Below are positions 20,521 to 28,431 of a stretch of DNA of 35,566 nucleotides, piece after piece. The notes beneath the pieces were generated by a model that worked only from the letters and a program-made list of their open reading frames with translations, made no database searches and was not told where the DNA came from. Position 1 is the first letter of the stretch. The number at the start of each line of letters is the position of its first letter. A program made the position numbers and the translations under genes. The stretch spans positions 1 through 35,566 of the forward strand of contig QCCD01000015.1 in NCBI GenBank assembly GCA_003281405.1. Reading direction: 5' to 3'. The DNA comes from Prochlorococcus sp. AG-347-K16 (GTDB taxonomy: Bacteria > Cyanobacteriota > Cyanobacteriia > PCC-6307 > Cyanobiaceae).

Positions 20521-20824
20521 AATAAAGTGAAATAGTTTATATCTAAAAACTAATTATTCAAATTTCAGAATGATGTAGTTTTTTCTACCAAATTGATATC
20601 TTTCTAAAGATTTAAAAATTAATAATTAAAAACCGCATTGAACTCTTAAAATCTTGCGAACCAATCTTTAAAGCGTAGCGAGCCCAAAAAACAACTATTT
20701 AACAAAATATGTAACGTTTATGCGACAATAATGTAATAAATATCTTGAATATAACTTAATTTCGGCTTAATACTTTACATTTGTTAATAGTAGTGTTACA
20801 TTAATTAACAATTACACAACTTCA
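20521..20824. other. Divergent promoter region between hli genes
   Basis: 304 bases without a credible gene. The left part is A/T-rich with a G/C-richer patch (20630-20690, AAAGCGTAGCGAGCCC). The right 120 bases hold several RpaB-type half-sites: TATGTAAC (20708), AATGTAAT (20730), TTTACATT (20774) and the HLR1-like pair at 20795-20812. Confidence 0.6.
20795..20812 (+). promoter_or_regulatory. HLR1-like RpaB binding site upstream of hli cluster
   Basis: GTTACATT, two bases, TTAACAAT matches the cyanobacterial HLR1 consensus (G/T)TTACA(T/A)(T/A)-N2-repeat at 15 of 16 positions. RpaB represses hli promoters in low light in other cyanobacteria. The site lies 13 bases before the start codon, a repressing position. 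Further half-sites are at 20708, 20730 and 20774. Confidence 0.6.
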
Positions 20825-21031
20825 ATGGCTAATTCAAACGTTACTACTGAATCAGGCGGCAGACAGAACATGTTTCCTACTGAGACACGTCCTTACATAG
20901 ATGAGTCTGTTTCTTACGACAGCTACCCACAAAATGCAGAAAAAGTTAACGGTCGTTGGGCAATGATTGGCCTTGTTGCGTTAGTAGGTGCTTACGTTTC
21001 AACCGGACAAATTATTCCTGGCATTTTTTAA
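20825..21031 (+). CDS. hli: High-light-inducible protein, TGQIIPG type
   Basis: 68 residues. Polar N-terminus (FPTETRPYIDESVSYDSYPQ), then AEKVNGRWAMIGLVALVGAY and STGQIIPGIF: the complete Hli chlorophyll-binding helix and the TGQIIPG ending. First of a coupled plus-strand hli cluster: its stop shares one base with the next start (TAATG). Preceded by RpaB-like sites, so high-light induction is expected. Thylakoid membrane; photoprotection. Confidence 0.95.
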   Translation: MANSNVTTESGGRQNMFPTETRPYIDESVSYDSYPQNAEKVNGRWAMIGLVALVGAYVSTGQIIPGIF

Positions 21032-21291
21032 TGAGTCCACTTTCAGGTTTCTTAGCCGTAATTGTATTCTTTACAGCCATCCTCGTTGCTTATTTAACCA
21101 AGCAATTCCAAAACGAAAATTTAAACTATTCATCTTCTAATCAAATGAAAAACACAAACACAAAAGTCAAAACAATCGAAAAAGAAAAAGTTGTTGCTGA
21201 AACTCTTAACGGCAGATTCGCAATGCTTGGATTAATTGCTGCTGTTGGAGCATATTTAACAACAGGTCAAATAATTCCTGGTTTTGTTTAA
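21031..21291 (+). CDS. hli: Two-helix Hli: N-terminal membrane segment plus Hli domain
   Basis: 86 residues from the ATG at 21031, which overlaps the upstream hli stop by one base. An extra N-terminal membrane helix (MSPLSGFLAVIVFFTAILVA) and a 35-residue polar linker precede the Hli domain, AETLNGRFAMLGLIAAVGAY and TTGQIIPGFV. Most Hlis have one helix; two membrane segments would give both termini on one side, like a half light-harvesting protein. Coupled to the neighbouring hli genes. Confidence 0.93.
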   Translation: MSPLSGFLAVIVFFTAILVAYLTKQFQNENLNYSSSNQMKNTNTKVKTIEKEKVVAETLNGRFAMLGLIAAVGAYLTTGQIIPGFV

Positions 21292-21326
21292 AACTAACTA
21301 TTTAATAAACCTACAACTTAGAAAAA

Positions 21327-21455
21327 ATGGAAAATTCAAAACCAACTTATTGGCAAAACGCCGAGAGAACTAATGGAAGAATGGCAATGATGGGCTTATT
21401 TGCATTAGTTGTAAATTACGGCTTATTCGGCTGGATAATCCCTGGAATTTTTTAA
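21327..21455 (+). CDS. hli: High-light-inducible protein, minimal form
   Basis: 42 residues: MENSKPTYWQNAERTNGRMA then MMGLFALVVNYGLFGWIIPG and IF. The full AERTNGR-x-AM-x-G motif with the NYGLFGW ending, the same subtype as the hli at 229 (AERTNGR, NYTLFGW). Its start lies 36 bases after the previous hli and the next small gene begins three bases after its stop. Confidence 0.94.
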   Translation: MENSKPTYWQNAERTNGRMAMMGLFALVVNYGLFGWIIPGIF

Positions 21456-21457
21456 AA

Positions 21458-21637
21458 ATGAATTTAGGCTTACTTTTTCTTAAAGTAAACACTTTAGGAG
21501 TCATAACTCTCTCTGAACTTGATTGGATAACTAATCATCAATCTGAATTTTCAAGGTTAGATATGTCTTTAGTTATTAAAATCGGACGTCTTATGGATTC
21601 AGGAGTTGTTGAAATAGATAATAGATTACCTGTTTAA
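21458..21637 (+). CDS. Small protein at the end of the hli cluster
   Basis: 59 residues: MNLGLLFLKVNTLGVITLSE, LDWITNHQSEFSRLDMSLVI, then KIGRLMDSGVVEIDNRLPV. No Hli motif and no membrane helix; the layout (helix, helix, two short strands ending VVEIDNRL) resembles a small winged-helix fold, which would suit a regulator or adaptor. It starts three bases after the last hli and a strong terminator follows, so it belongs to the hli transcript and is a candidate Hli-associated factor. Confidence 0.7.
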   Translation: MNLGLLFLKVNTLGVITLSELDWITNHQSEFSRLDMSLVIKIGRLMDSGVVEIDNRLPV

Positions 21638-21659
21638 CTTAAAAAATTGATCGTCATGA

Positions 21660-21695
21660 GTGTTTGTCAATAGGGATACTGACAAGCACTTTTTT
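21660..21695 (+). terminator. Rho-independent terminator of the hli cluster
   Basis: GTGTTTGTCA (21660-21669) pairs with TGACAAGCAC (21680-21689) with one G-U, loop of ten, then six T's. It lies 22 bases after the last gene of the cluster. Confidence 0.85.
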
Positions 21696-21715
21696 ATGAG
21701 GAAAAACTATATATC

Positions 21716-21754
21716 AAAAAAAAAGAGATTGTTTCTTAGCTTAAAACAATCTCT
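21716..21754 (-). terminator. Rho-independent terminator for the minus-strand genes
   Basis: AGAGATTGTTT (21724-21734) and AAACAATCTCT (21744-21754) form a perfect 11-base stem with a 9-base loop. Read on the minus strand it is followed by eight T's. It ends the transcript of the small membrane genes at 21848-22717. Confidence 0.85.
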
Positions 21755-21847
21755 CAAATACCTAATTCTTACATGAAAATTTCAAGTAAGCTCACAGATT
21801 TTAACTGATTTTTTTTTATAGTAAATACTTAAAAATGCTTTTGTTAT

Positions 21848-22063
21848 TTATCTTTTTAACCCACCTCTTTTAATCCATAAAAACCATGTAACCCAAATAG
21901 GAGGGAGAAATCTTATTAAAAAAGAAATTTTATAAATATAAAATGGCGCATTTTCACTTTGAAATAAATTTATCAAAAAAGTAGATATAGTGACCCAAAG
22001 TAAAATTATTAATATATTGGCTCCCAATAAAGCGAACTTATTTTGTTTAAATATTTTTGGCAT
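21848..22063 (-). CDS. Small two-helix membrane protein
   Basis: 71 residues: FALLGANILIILLWVTISTF, a loop with NLFQSENAPFYIYK, then FLIRFLPPIWVTWFLWIKRG. Two membrane helices, basic ends on the cytoplasmic side. The second helix is Trp-rich, which suggests an interface-facing or pigment-near location, but there is no Hli motif. Last gene before the minus-strand terminator. Function unknown. Confidence 0.6.
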   Translation of the reverse strand: MPKIFKQNKFALLGANILIILLWVTISTFLINLFQSENAPFYIYKISFLIRFLPPIWVTWFLWIKRGGLKR

Positions 22064-22121
22064 GAGGTAAATTTTTTATATTCTTAATTTTAAATAATCT
22101 CGAGAAATTATTTATACATTT

Positions 22122-22373
22122 TCAAAAAAACTTTAAATTTAAAATCCATATCCAAATAAAAAAAATACTAAATTTTAATCCCTCTCCAAATAATATTCCA
22201 AAGACAATAGGAGGCGTAAATATTAAAAAAATAATAGAGAATATACAAAATAAAGCAAATGATCCTCTTAGAAAAAAATTTTTTCTTTTTTTTCTTCTTA
22301 AATTTTTTAAAGTATTCCATTCCCATTCGATAAACCTGTAGAATTTTTCTGAAAATAAAAATAAATACTTCAT
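22122..22373 (-). CDS. Small two-helix membrane protein
   Basis: 83 residues. A soluble aromatic start (YLFLFSEKFYRFIEWEWNTL) and a strongly basic patch (KNLRRKKRKNFFLRG) precede two membrane helices (FALFCIFSIIFLIFTPPIVF and FSIFFIWIWILNLKFF). Same strand and style as its neighbours; spaced 58 bases from the next. Rich in Phe and Ile, partly a result of A/T bias, but the basic patch and helix order are protein-like. Function unknown. Confidence 0.55.
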   Translation of the reverse strand: MKYLFLFSEKFYRFIEWEWNTLKNLRRKKRKNFFLRGSFALFCIFSIIFLIFTPPIVFGILFGEGLKFSIFFIWIWILNLKFF

Positions 22374-22426
22374 TAATATTATTAATCTCTATCGGCTTTT
22401 CCTATTTATAAAATTAAATTCTCCTG

Positions 22427-22717
22427 TTAGCAATAAACTTTATCCCCTTCTTCAGAAAGATAGTAAATTTTATTTTCTGAACTTACGAAGAAAGTTAATC
22501 CCTTATAGTGTGATCTTTTAAATTTATCTAATCTAAGTTTGTGTAAATCCCAATTATCAGTACTTATATCAGGATTAAATTCTTGTTCTTTTAAGAAAGG
22601 TACATAAGTTGGACTAATTGTTGTTTTTTGAGCTAACCCTCTATTTCGTTTTGAATAAAAAAGTAATAAAAATAAAAGTACAAAAAAAAGAATTAATAAT
22701 ATATTTGTCATTGTCAA
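22427..22717 (-). CDS. Membrane-anchored hypothetical protein
   Basis: 96 residues. N-terminal anchor (ILLILFFVLLFLLLFYSKRN), a linker with a PTYVPFLKEQEFNPD segment, then a small domain with WDLHKLRLDKFKRSHYKGLT and VSSENKIYYLSEEGDKVYC. Type I-like anchor with a basic stop (KRNRG) places the domain in the cytoplasm. An ATG two codons later is an equal start. Function unknown. Confidence 0.6.
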   Translation of the reverse strand: MTMTNILLILFFVLLFLLLFYSKRNRGLAQKTTISPTYVPFLKEQEFNPDISTDNWDLHKLRLDKFKRSHYKGLTFFVSSENKIYYLSEEGDKVYC

Positions 22718-22854
22718 TTTTTCTAATTTGAAAAAACTTTATTTGGAGAATCAAGAACTTTTCACAATAAATTTCTTAGTAAGTAAAAAATCCTATTTTT
22801 ATATTCTTGTATTTTTGAATACTTATCAAGGGGTTACCTAAATCAGATTATAAA

Positions 22855-23016
22855 ATGAGTCGCATTTTCAACATGACTCAAAATTCCATGAATACCCCTT
22901 ATGCAAAAAGAGTAGCTGAAAAATTTAGAGAGGCTCAAAACTATTTAAAAACTAATGGGTTTAGTAGATCAACTAAACATTTACTGGAAGATATTGAAAA
23001 TTCTGTTGAAAAATAA
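22855..23016 (+). CDS. Small helical hypothetical protein, 53 residues
   Basis: MSRIFNMTQNSMNTPYAKRV, AEKFREAQNYLKTNGFSRST, then KHLLEDIENSVEK. Charged helices, no membrane segment. A TATAAA box touches the first ATG, so transcription may begin after it and the true start may be Met7 or Met12. The stop overlaps the next start by one base (TAATG), implying coupling with a small membrane protein. Function unknown. Confidence 0.6.
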   Translation: MSRIFNMTQNSMNTPYAKRVAEKFREAQNYLKTNGFSRSTKHLLEDIENSVEK

Positions 23017-23174
23017 TGCCAATACCCCCTCACTTACCACAATTACAATATGGCTACGATGATGGCTTTACAACAATTGTTTTTGGGTTAATAGGAAGTT
23101 GCTTAGGATGTATCTTGATTTTATTAATTTCATTTTTTGAATTTAAATTCAAAAAGCAAAATAGTAAGCCTTAA
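23016..23174 (+). CDS. Small membrane protein, 52 residues
   Basis: MPIPPHLPQLQYGYDDGFTT, then a membrane helix (IVFGLIGSCLGCILILLISF) and FEFKFKKQNSKP. Pro/Tyr-rich short N-terminus outside, basic tail inside; two cysteines inside the helix. Coupled to the preceding gene by the TAATG overlap. Converges on ychF, nine bases away. Function unknown. Confidence 0.6.
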   Translation: MPIPPHLPQLQYGYDDGFTTIVFGLIGSCLGCILILLISFFEFKFKKQNSKP

Positions 23175-23182
23175 GAGACTTA

Positions 23183-24274
23183 CTAAACATTAAATAAGAA
23201 CTCCATTACATCACCTTCGTTAACAATATATTCCTTTCCTTCACTTCTTAAAAGCCCTTTAGTTTTTGCATTGGCAATTGAACCTGAATCAATTAAATTT
23301 TGATACGAAATAGTCTGAGCTCTAATAAATCCTTTTTCAAAATCAGTATGGATGACTCCTGCTGCTTGTGGTGCAGTCATCCCATCTTTTATGGTCCATG
23401 CTTTTGTCTCCTTTTCTCCGGTAGTGAAATAAGTTTTTAATCCCAATAATTTATATGTTGATCTTATTAAAGAGCTTAATCCGCCTTCTTTAACTCCTAA
23501 ACCCATAAGATAGTCTTTTTTATCTTCTGGTTCTAACTCTATTAATTCAGATTCGACTTGCGCTGATATTTTTATACATTCTGTATTTTCATTACTTGCA
23601 AAACTCTGAACTTTTGATGAAAAATCATTACCTTCAGCTAAATCATTTTCATTCAAATTTGTTGCGTAAATAATTGGTTTAGCAGTAAGAAAGCCTAATT
23701 GCTTAATTATTAAATTTTCTTCTTCACTCAAAGGTATTGATCTAACTGAAAGGCCTTTCTCTAGCTCTTTTTCAATTTTTTCTAGTAAGGTATCTTCTTT
23801 TGCTGCCTCTTTACTAGTTCTAACCTGTTTCTTAATTCTTTCTCTTCTTTTTTGGAGTTGAGATAAATCAGATAAATTCAATTCCAGATTAATGATCTCA
23901 ATGTCATCCAAGGGATCTACCTTTCCAGAAACATGAATTACATCACTATCTTCAAAGCACCTTACAACATGAACTATTGCATCAACCTCCCTAATATTTG
24001 ATAAAAATTTATTTCCCAAACCTTCGCCTTTACTAGCTCCTTTTACTAGTCCTGCGATATCTACAAATTCAATTTTTGTTGGGATAATATTTTGGCTAGA
24101 ACTTAAATTACCTAACTCTTGCAACCTTTGATCTGGGACTGAAACTATGCCTTTATTAGGTTCTATAGTACAAAAGGGAAAATTAGCCGCTTGGGCCTTA
24201 GCATTTTCTATAAGTGCATTAAATAGAGTTGATTTTCCAACATTTGGTAATCCAATAATACCTGCTTTTAACAT
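23183..24274 (-). CDS. ychF: Ribosome-binding ATPase YchF (OLA1/Obg family)
   Basis: 363 residues, the usual length. P-loop GLPNVGKST (8-16), switch region with FVDIAGLVKGASKGEGLGNK, and the NxxE-type base-specificity motif in YATNLNEND, which explains preference for ATP over GTP. A coiled-coil domain occupies about 130-200, and the TGS domain at the C-terminus includes TYFTTGEKETKAWTIKDGMT and ends VMEFLFNV. Cytoplasmic, binds ribosomes and affects stress responses. Divergent from the efflux adaptor gene. Confidence 0.95.
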   Translation of the reverse strand: MLKAGIIGLPNVGKSTLFNALIENAKAQAANFPFCTIEPNKGIVSVPDQRLQELGNLSSSQNIIPTKIEFVDIAGLVKGASKGEGLGNKFLSNIREVDAIVHVVRCFEDSDVIHVSGKVDPLDDIEIINLELNLSDLSQLQKRRERIKKQVRTSKEAAKEDTLLEKIEKELEKGLSVRSIPLSEEENLIIKQLGFLTAKPIIYATNLNENDLAEGNDFSSKVQSFASNENTECIKISAQVESELIELEPEDKKDYLMGLGVKEGGLSSLIRSTYKLLGLKTYFTTGEKETKAWTIKDGMTAPQAAGVIHTDFEKGFIRAQTISYQNLIDSGSIANAKTKGLLRSEGKEYIVNEGDVMEFLFNV

Positions 24275-24418
24275 TTGAAAAAACTTATGGAAAAATTATC
24301 AAGAAAACATCTTCTAGTAATATAGTATTTACTTAACCAATCTTGGATAAGTTAATTATAATCGTCTTGATTATTTATTTAGTTCCTAAATATCCTCTAC
24401 TTCTGCTTTTAAAAAGAA

Positions 24419-25480
24419 ATGTTTGACTTAATAAAAAAAAATATAAATCTAAGAAGTGGAATTATATTGCTTTCTATAGCTATATTTTTCGTTTTTATAA
24501 CCAATTCCTTCAAGAAAAATAAGTCAAAAGATATTTCTGATTTTGTAGTTCAAGTTGAAAAAGGAATCCTCTCAGATTCAATTAGTACTAGTGGTGAAGT
24601 TAAGGCAATAAGAACAAGCAATATTGGGCCTCGGAAGCAAGGCGTAATAAAAGAAATCAAAGTAGATGAGGGCGATCTTGTAAAAAAAGATCAGGTTTTA
24701 GCTTCTCTTGATGATGAAGATTTTATCTATAAGATTGAAGAACTTGAATTAAATGTAGAAAAACAAAAATCTGAATTTTTAAGAAGGGAATATTTATATA
24801 AAGAAGGTGCGGTAAGTAAAGAAGACTATGAAAGTTATAAAAATAACTACAACATTAGTAGCGCAAAACTTAATGATGCAAAAGCTGAAAAAAGTTTCTA
24901 TCTAATTAAAGCTCCTTATGGAGGAAAGATAACTGCAAAATATGCTGAGATAGGATCTTATGTCACACCAAGTACAAACTTAAGTTCAGACCCTAAAACC
25001 AAAAACTTTATTTTTGAACTATCAGAGGGCCTAGAAATTGTTGCTAAAGTTCCTGAGAGTGACATTGGCAGAATAAAAATAGGTCAAGAAGCATCAGTAA
25101 GAATTGAGGCTTACCCCTCAAAAAAATATAGTGCCATAGTTAAAAAAATAGCTACAAGAGCTGTAAAGGATAATAATGTAACCTCATTCGAAGTAACTTT
25201 AAATTTTAGAAAGATTTCTGAAGAAATCAAAATTGGAATGACTGCAGATCTTGAATTTAGAGTGGAAGGTAATGAAGAAAAAATCCTAGTTCCAACAGTT
25301 TCTATTGTCACAGAAAAAGGTGAAAAAGGAATTTTGAAAGTTGATAAAAACAATTCTCCCAAATTTGAAAAAATCGAAATTGGGATTAGTAGTGGAAATA
25401 AAACTTCAGTAATTGATGGATTAGAACCTGGAGAGCAAATCTTTATTGATATCCCACCTTGGGCTAAGAAGAGAAAATGA
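24419..25480 (+). CDS. Membrane fusion protein (periplasmic adaptor of an efflux pump)
   Basis: 353 residues. One N-terminal membrane anchor (residues about 13-29, GIILLSIAIFFVFITNSF), then the biotinyl-lipoyl hybrid half GVIKEIKVDEGDLVKKDQVL, a coiled-coil hairpin (about 90-150), the second lipoyl half (FYLIKAPYGGKITAKYAEIG), and a beta-barrel with VAKVPESDIGRIKIGQEASV. Such HlyD/AcrA-type adaptors link an inner-membrane RND or ABC exporter to the outer membrane. No pump gene is adjacent; instead polA follows with a four-base overlap (ATGA), so the adaptor heads the polA-cysS-dxr strand. Confidence 0.9.
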   Translation: MFDLIKKNINLRSGIILLSIAIFFVFITNSFKKNKSKDISDFVVQVEKGILSDSISTSGEVKAIRTSNIGPRKQGVIKEIKVDEGDLVKKDQVLASLDDEDFIYKIEELELNVEKQKSEFLRREYLYKEGAVSKEDYESYKNNYNISSAKLNDAKAEKSFYLIKAPYGGKITAKYAEIGSYVTPSTNLSSDPKTKNFIFELSEGLEIVAKVPESDIGRIKIGQEASVRIEAYPSKKYSAIVKKIATRAVKDNNVTSFEVTLNFRKISEEIKIGMTADLEFRVEGNEEKILVPTVSIVTEKGEKGILKVDKNNSPKFEKIEIGISSGNKTSVIDGLEPGEQIFIDIPPWAKKRK

Positions 25481-28407
25481 GTTTAAAATCTGAAAACTCT
25501 AAAAAACCAATTTTACTTTTAGTCGATGGCCACTCACTTGCTTTTAGAAGTTTCTATGCATTTAGCAAAGGGATTGATGGAGGGTTAACCACCAAAGAGG
25601 GATTCCCAACAAGTGTCACATATGGATTTCTAAAAAGCCTTCTGGATAATTGTAAAAATATTAGTCCTGAGGGTGTTTGTATTACGTTTGATACAGAAAA
25701 ACCTACTTTCAGACATGAATTAGATCCAAATTATAAGGCCAATAGAGATGTAGCACCAGATGTTTTTTTTCAGGATATTGAACAACTAGAAATCATTTTA
25801 GAAGAAAGCCTTAATTTACCAATTTTTAAATCTCCAGGATACGAAGCAGATGATCTCCTAGGCACAATTGCAAATGATGCTTCTTCTAAAGGATGGTGCG
25901 TGAATATTCTTTCTGGAGATAGGGACTTATTTCAATTAGTAGATGATCAAAAAGATATTTATGTACTTTATATGGGTGGTGGTCCATATGCGAAAAGTGG
26001 AAATCCAACTCTTATGAATGAAAATGGAGTAAAAGAAAAATTAGGTGTTGCGCCAGAAAGAGTAGTTGATCTCAAAGCCCTAACTGGTGATAGTTCTGAT
26101 AATATTCCAGGTATTAAAGGAGTAGGGCCAAAAACTGCAATTAATCTACTAAAAGAGAACGACACTCTTGATGGAATCTATCAGGCTTTGGACAAGATTC
26201 AGCAGAACAACGATAAGAAATATAAAGGATTCATCAAAGGTTCAGTTATAGAAAAGCTCAGAAACGATAAACATAATGCTTTTCTTTCCAGAGATTTAGC
26301 AAAAATAAATACTGAGGTACCTTTAATTTTAAGTAACGGTTATGAATTAAAAAATATAAATCAAGAACTACTTTCTGAGTCACTGAAAAAATTAGAACTA
26401 TCAACACTACTTAGACAAATTGATATTTTCAATTCAACCTTCAGCAAAGGTGGTTTTGACAAAAATAATATAGCTAAAGAGGAGGAGAAGGCACCAAAAG
26501 TCGCAGGCAATAATGAATTAGAAAATAGTGAAAATAAAATCCCTAAAATCAAAGTAACTGTTGTAAATGATTTCGAATTACTTGATAAATTAATTCAAAG
26601 ATTAGACAAGACTAATCAAATAGTTTCTTTAGATACAGAGACCAATAGTTTGAATCCAATCGATGCGGAACTTGTTGGGATAGGGTTATGTCTTGGAGAA
26701 GAAAATGATGATTTATTTTATATACCTCTTGGTCATCAAACAAAAAAGGAGACCCCCAATCAATTATCAATTGAAGATGTCTTCTCAAAGCTAAGAAATT
26801 GGATAGAAGATCCAAAAAAAGAAAAGGCACTCCAAAATTCTAAATTTGATAGACAAATATTTTTTAATCATGGACTTGATCTTAAAGGCGTAACCTTTGA
26901 CACCTTGTTAGCAGACTACCTTCTTAATAATCAGGAGAAACATGGGTTAAGTGAAATTAGTTTTAGATTATTTGGATTTAAGCCTCCTTCATTTAAGGAG
27001 ACAGTTGGAAAAAATAAAGACTTTTCATTTGTTGATATTGATGAAGCAAGTATTTACTGCGGTTATGATGTTTTTCTAACTTTTAAGATTGTCAAAATTT
27101 TTAAAGAAAGTTTTTCAAAGGAAAAAGATGAATTAATCAAATTGTTCGAAGAAATCGAGCTACCTTTAGAGCCGGTATTGTCCCAAATGGAAATGAATGG
27201 CATAACCATCGACATCCCTTATTTGGATAAACTCTCAAAAGAATTAAAAAGTACCTTAGAAGATATTGAAAGTAAAGTTTATGAGTTAGCAGAGGAGAGT
27301 TTCAATCTATCTTCACCAAAACAACTTGGTGAGATCTTATTTGAAAAATTAAATTTGGATAAGAAAAAATCACGTAAAACAAAAACAGGATGGAGTACAG
27401 ATGCAGTAGTTCTGGAAAGATTAGTCGACGAACATGAAATAATTCAACATTTAATAAAACATAGAACTCTTAGCAAATTACTTAGCACCTATATTGATGC
27501 TCTTCCAAATCTTATCAACGAAAAGACAGGAAGAGTTCATACAAACTTTAATCAAGCTGCTACAGCGACTGGGAGACTAAGTAGTAGCAATCCTAATCTT
27601 CAAAATATCCCGGTTAGGACTGAATTTAGTAGGAGAATCAGAAAAGCATTCTTGCCTGAAAAAAATTGGAAACTTTTATCAGCTGATTATTCTCAGATCG
27701 AATTAAGAATACTCGCTCACTTAGCGGATGAAGAAATACTAATAAATGCATTTCATAAAAATGATGACATTCATTCTTTGACTGCAAGATTAATTTTTGA
27801 GAAAGAAGAAATTTCCTCTGATGAGAGGAGAGTTGGGAAAACAATAAATTTCGGAGTTATCTATGGTATGGGGATAAAAAAGTTTGCCCGTTCAACAGGA
27901 GTAAGTACTCCAGAAGCAAAAGAATTCCTAATAAAATACAAAGAAAGATATTCAAAAATTTTCAAATTTCTTGAACTTCAAGAAAGGCTTGCCTTATCAA
28001 AAGGTTATGTAAAAACAATTTTTGGTCGAAAAAGAGAATTTAAGTTTGATAAAAATGGACTTGGAAGACTAATAGGAAAAGATCCTTACGAAATTGACTT
28101 GCAATCCGCAAGAAGAGCTGGCATGGAAGCACAGTCACTAAGAGCCGCAGCCAATGCCCCAATTCAGGGTTCAAGCGCAGATATTATTAAAATTGCAATG
28201 GTTCAACTAAATAAGAAATTCATAGAAATGAATGTTCCCGCAAAAATGCTTTTACAAGTACATGATGAATTATTGTTTGAAGTTGAACCAGATTCTTTGG
28301 AAATGACGACGAAATTAGTAAAGAAGACTATGGAAGATTGTGTAAAATTAAATGTGCCTCTTTTAGTTGATATTGGAATTGGAGACAATTGGATGGAGAC
28401 AAAATAA
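25477..28407 (+). CDS. polA: DNA polymerase I
   Basis: 976 residues. N-terminal 5' nuclease (about 1-310, LLVDGHSLAFRSFYAF; ALTGDSSDNIPGIKGVGPKT). The 3'-5' exonuclease begins near 360 with its Asp386 and Glu388 (DTETNSL) and keeps the YCGYDVFLTF motif (Tyr-x3-Asp), so proofreading is probably active. Polymerase motifs: A, SADYSQIELR (Asp737); B, RRVGKTINFGVIYG; C, VHDELLFEV (Asp930, Glu931). Fills gaps and removes Okazaki primers. The start overlaps the adaptor gene by four bases. Confidence 0.97.
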   Translation: MSLKSENSKKPILLLVDGHSLAFRSFYAFSKGIDGGLTTKEGFPTSVTYGFLKSLLDNCKNISPEGVCITFDTEKPTFRHELDPNYKANRDVAPDVFFQDIEQLEIILEESLNLPIFKSPGYEADDLLGTIANDASSKGWCVNILSGDRDLFQLVDDQKDIYVLYMGGGPYAKSGNPTLMNENGVKEKLGVAPERVVDLKALTGDSSDNIPGIKGVGPKTAINLLKENDTLDGIYQALDKIQQNNDKKYKGFIKGSVIEKLRNDKHNAFLSRDLAKINTEVPLILSNGYELKNINQELLSESLKKLELSTLLRQIDIFNSTFSKGGFDKNNIAKEEEKAPKVAGNNELENSENKIPKIKVTVVNDFELLDKLIQRLDKTNQIVSLDTETNSLNPIDAELVGIGLCLGEENDDLFYIPLGHQTKKETPNQLSIEDVFSKLRNWIEDPKKEKALQNSKFDRQIFFNHGLDLKGVTFDTLLADYLLNNQEKHGLSEISFRLFGFKPPSFKETVGKNKDFSFVDIDEASIYCGYDVFLTFKIVKIFKESFSKEKDELIKLFEEIELPLEPVLSQMEMNGITIDIPYLDKLSKELKSTLEDIESKVYELAEESFNLSSPKQLGEILFEKLNLDKKKSRKTKTGWSTDAVVLERLVDEHEIIQHLIKHRTLSKLLSTYIDALPNLINEKTGRVHTNFNQAATATGRLSSSNPNLQNIPVRTEFSRRIRKAFLPEKNWKLLSADYSQIELRILAHLADEEILINAFHKNDDIHSLTARLIFEKEEISSDERRVGKTINFGVIYGMGIKKFARSTGVSTPEAKEFLIKYKERYSKIFKFLELQERLALSKGYVKTIFGRKREFKFDKNGLGRLIGKDPYEIDLQSARRAGMEAQSLRAAANAPIQGSSADIIKIAMVQLNKKFIEMNVPAKMLLQVHDELLFEVEPDSLEMTTKLVKKTMEDCVKLNVPLLVDIGIGDNWMETK

Positions 28408-28431
28408 ACCTTATGAAATACTTATTTTAAG

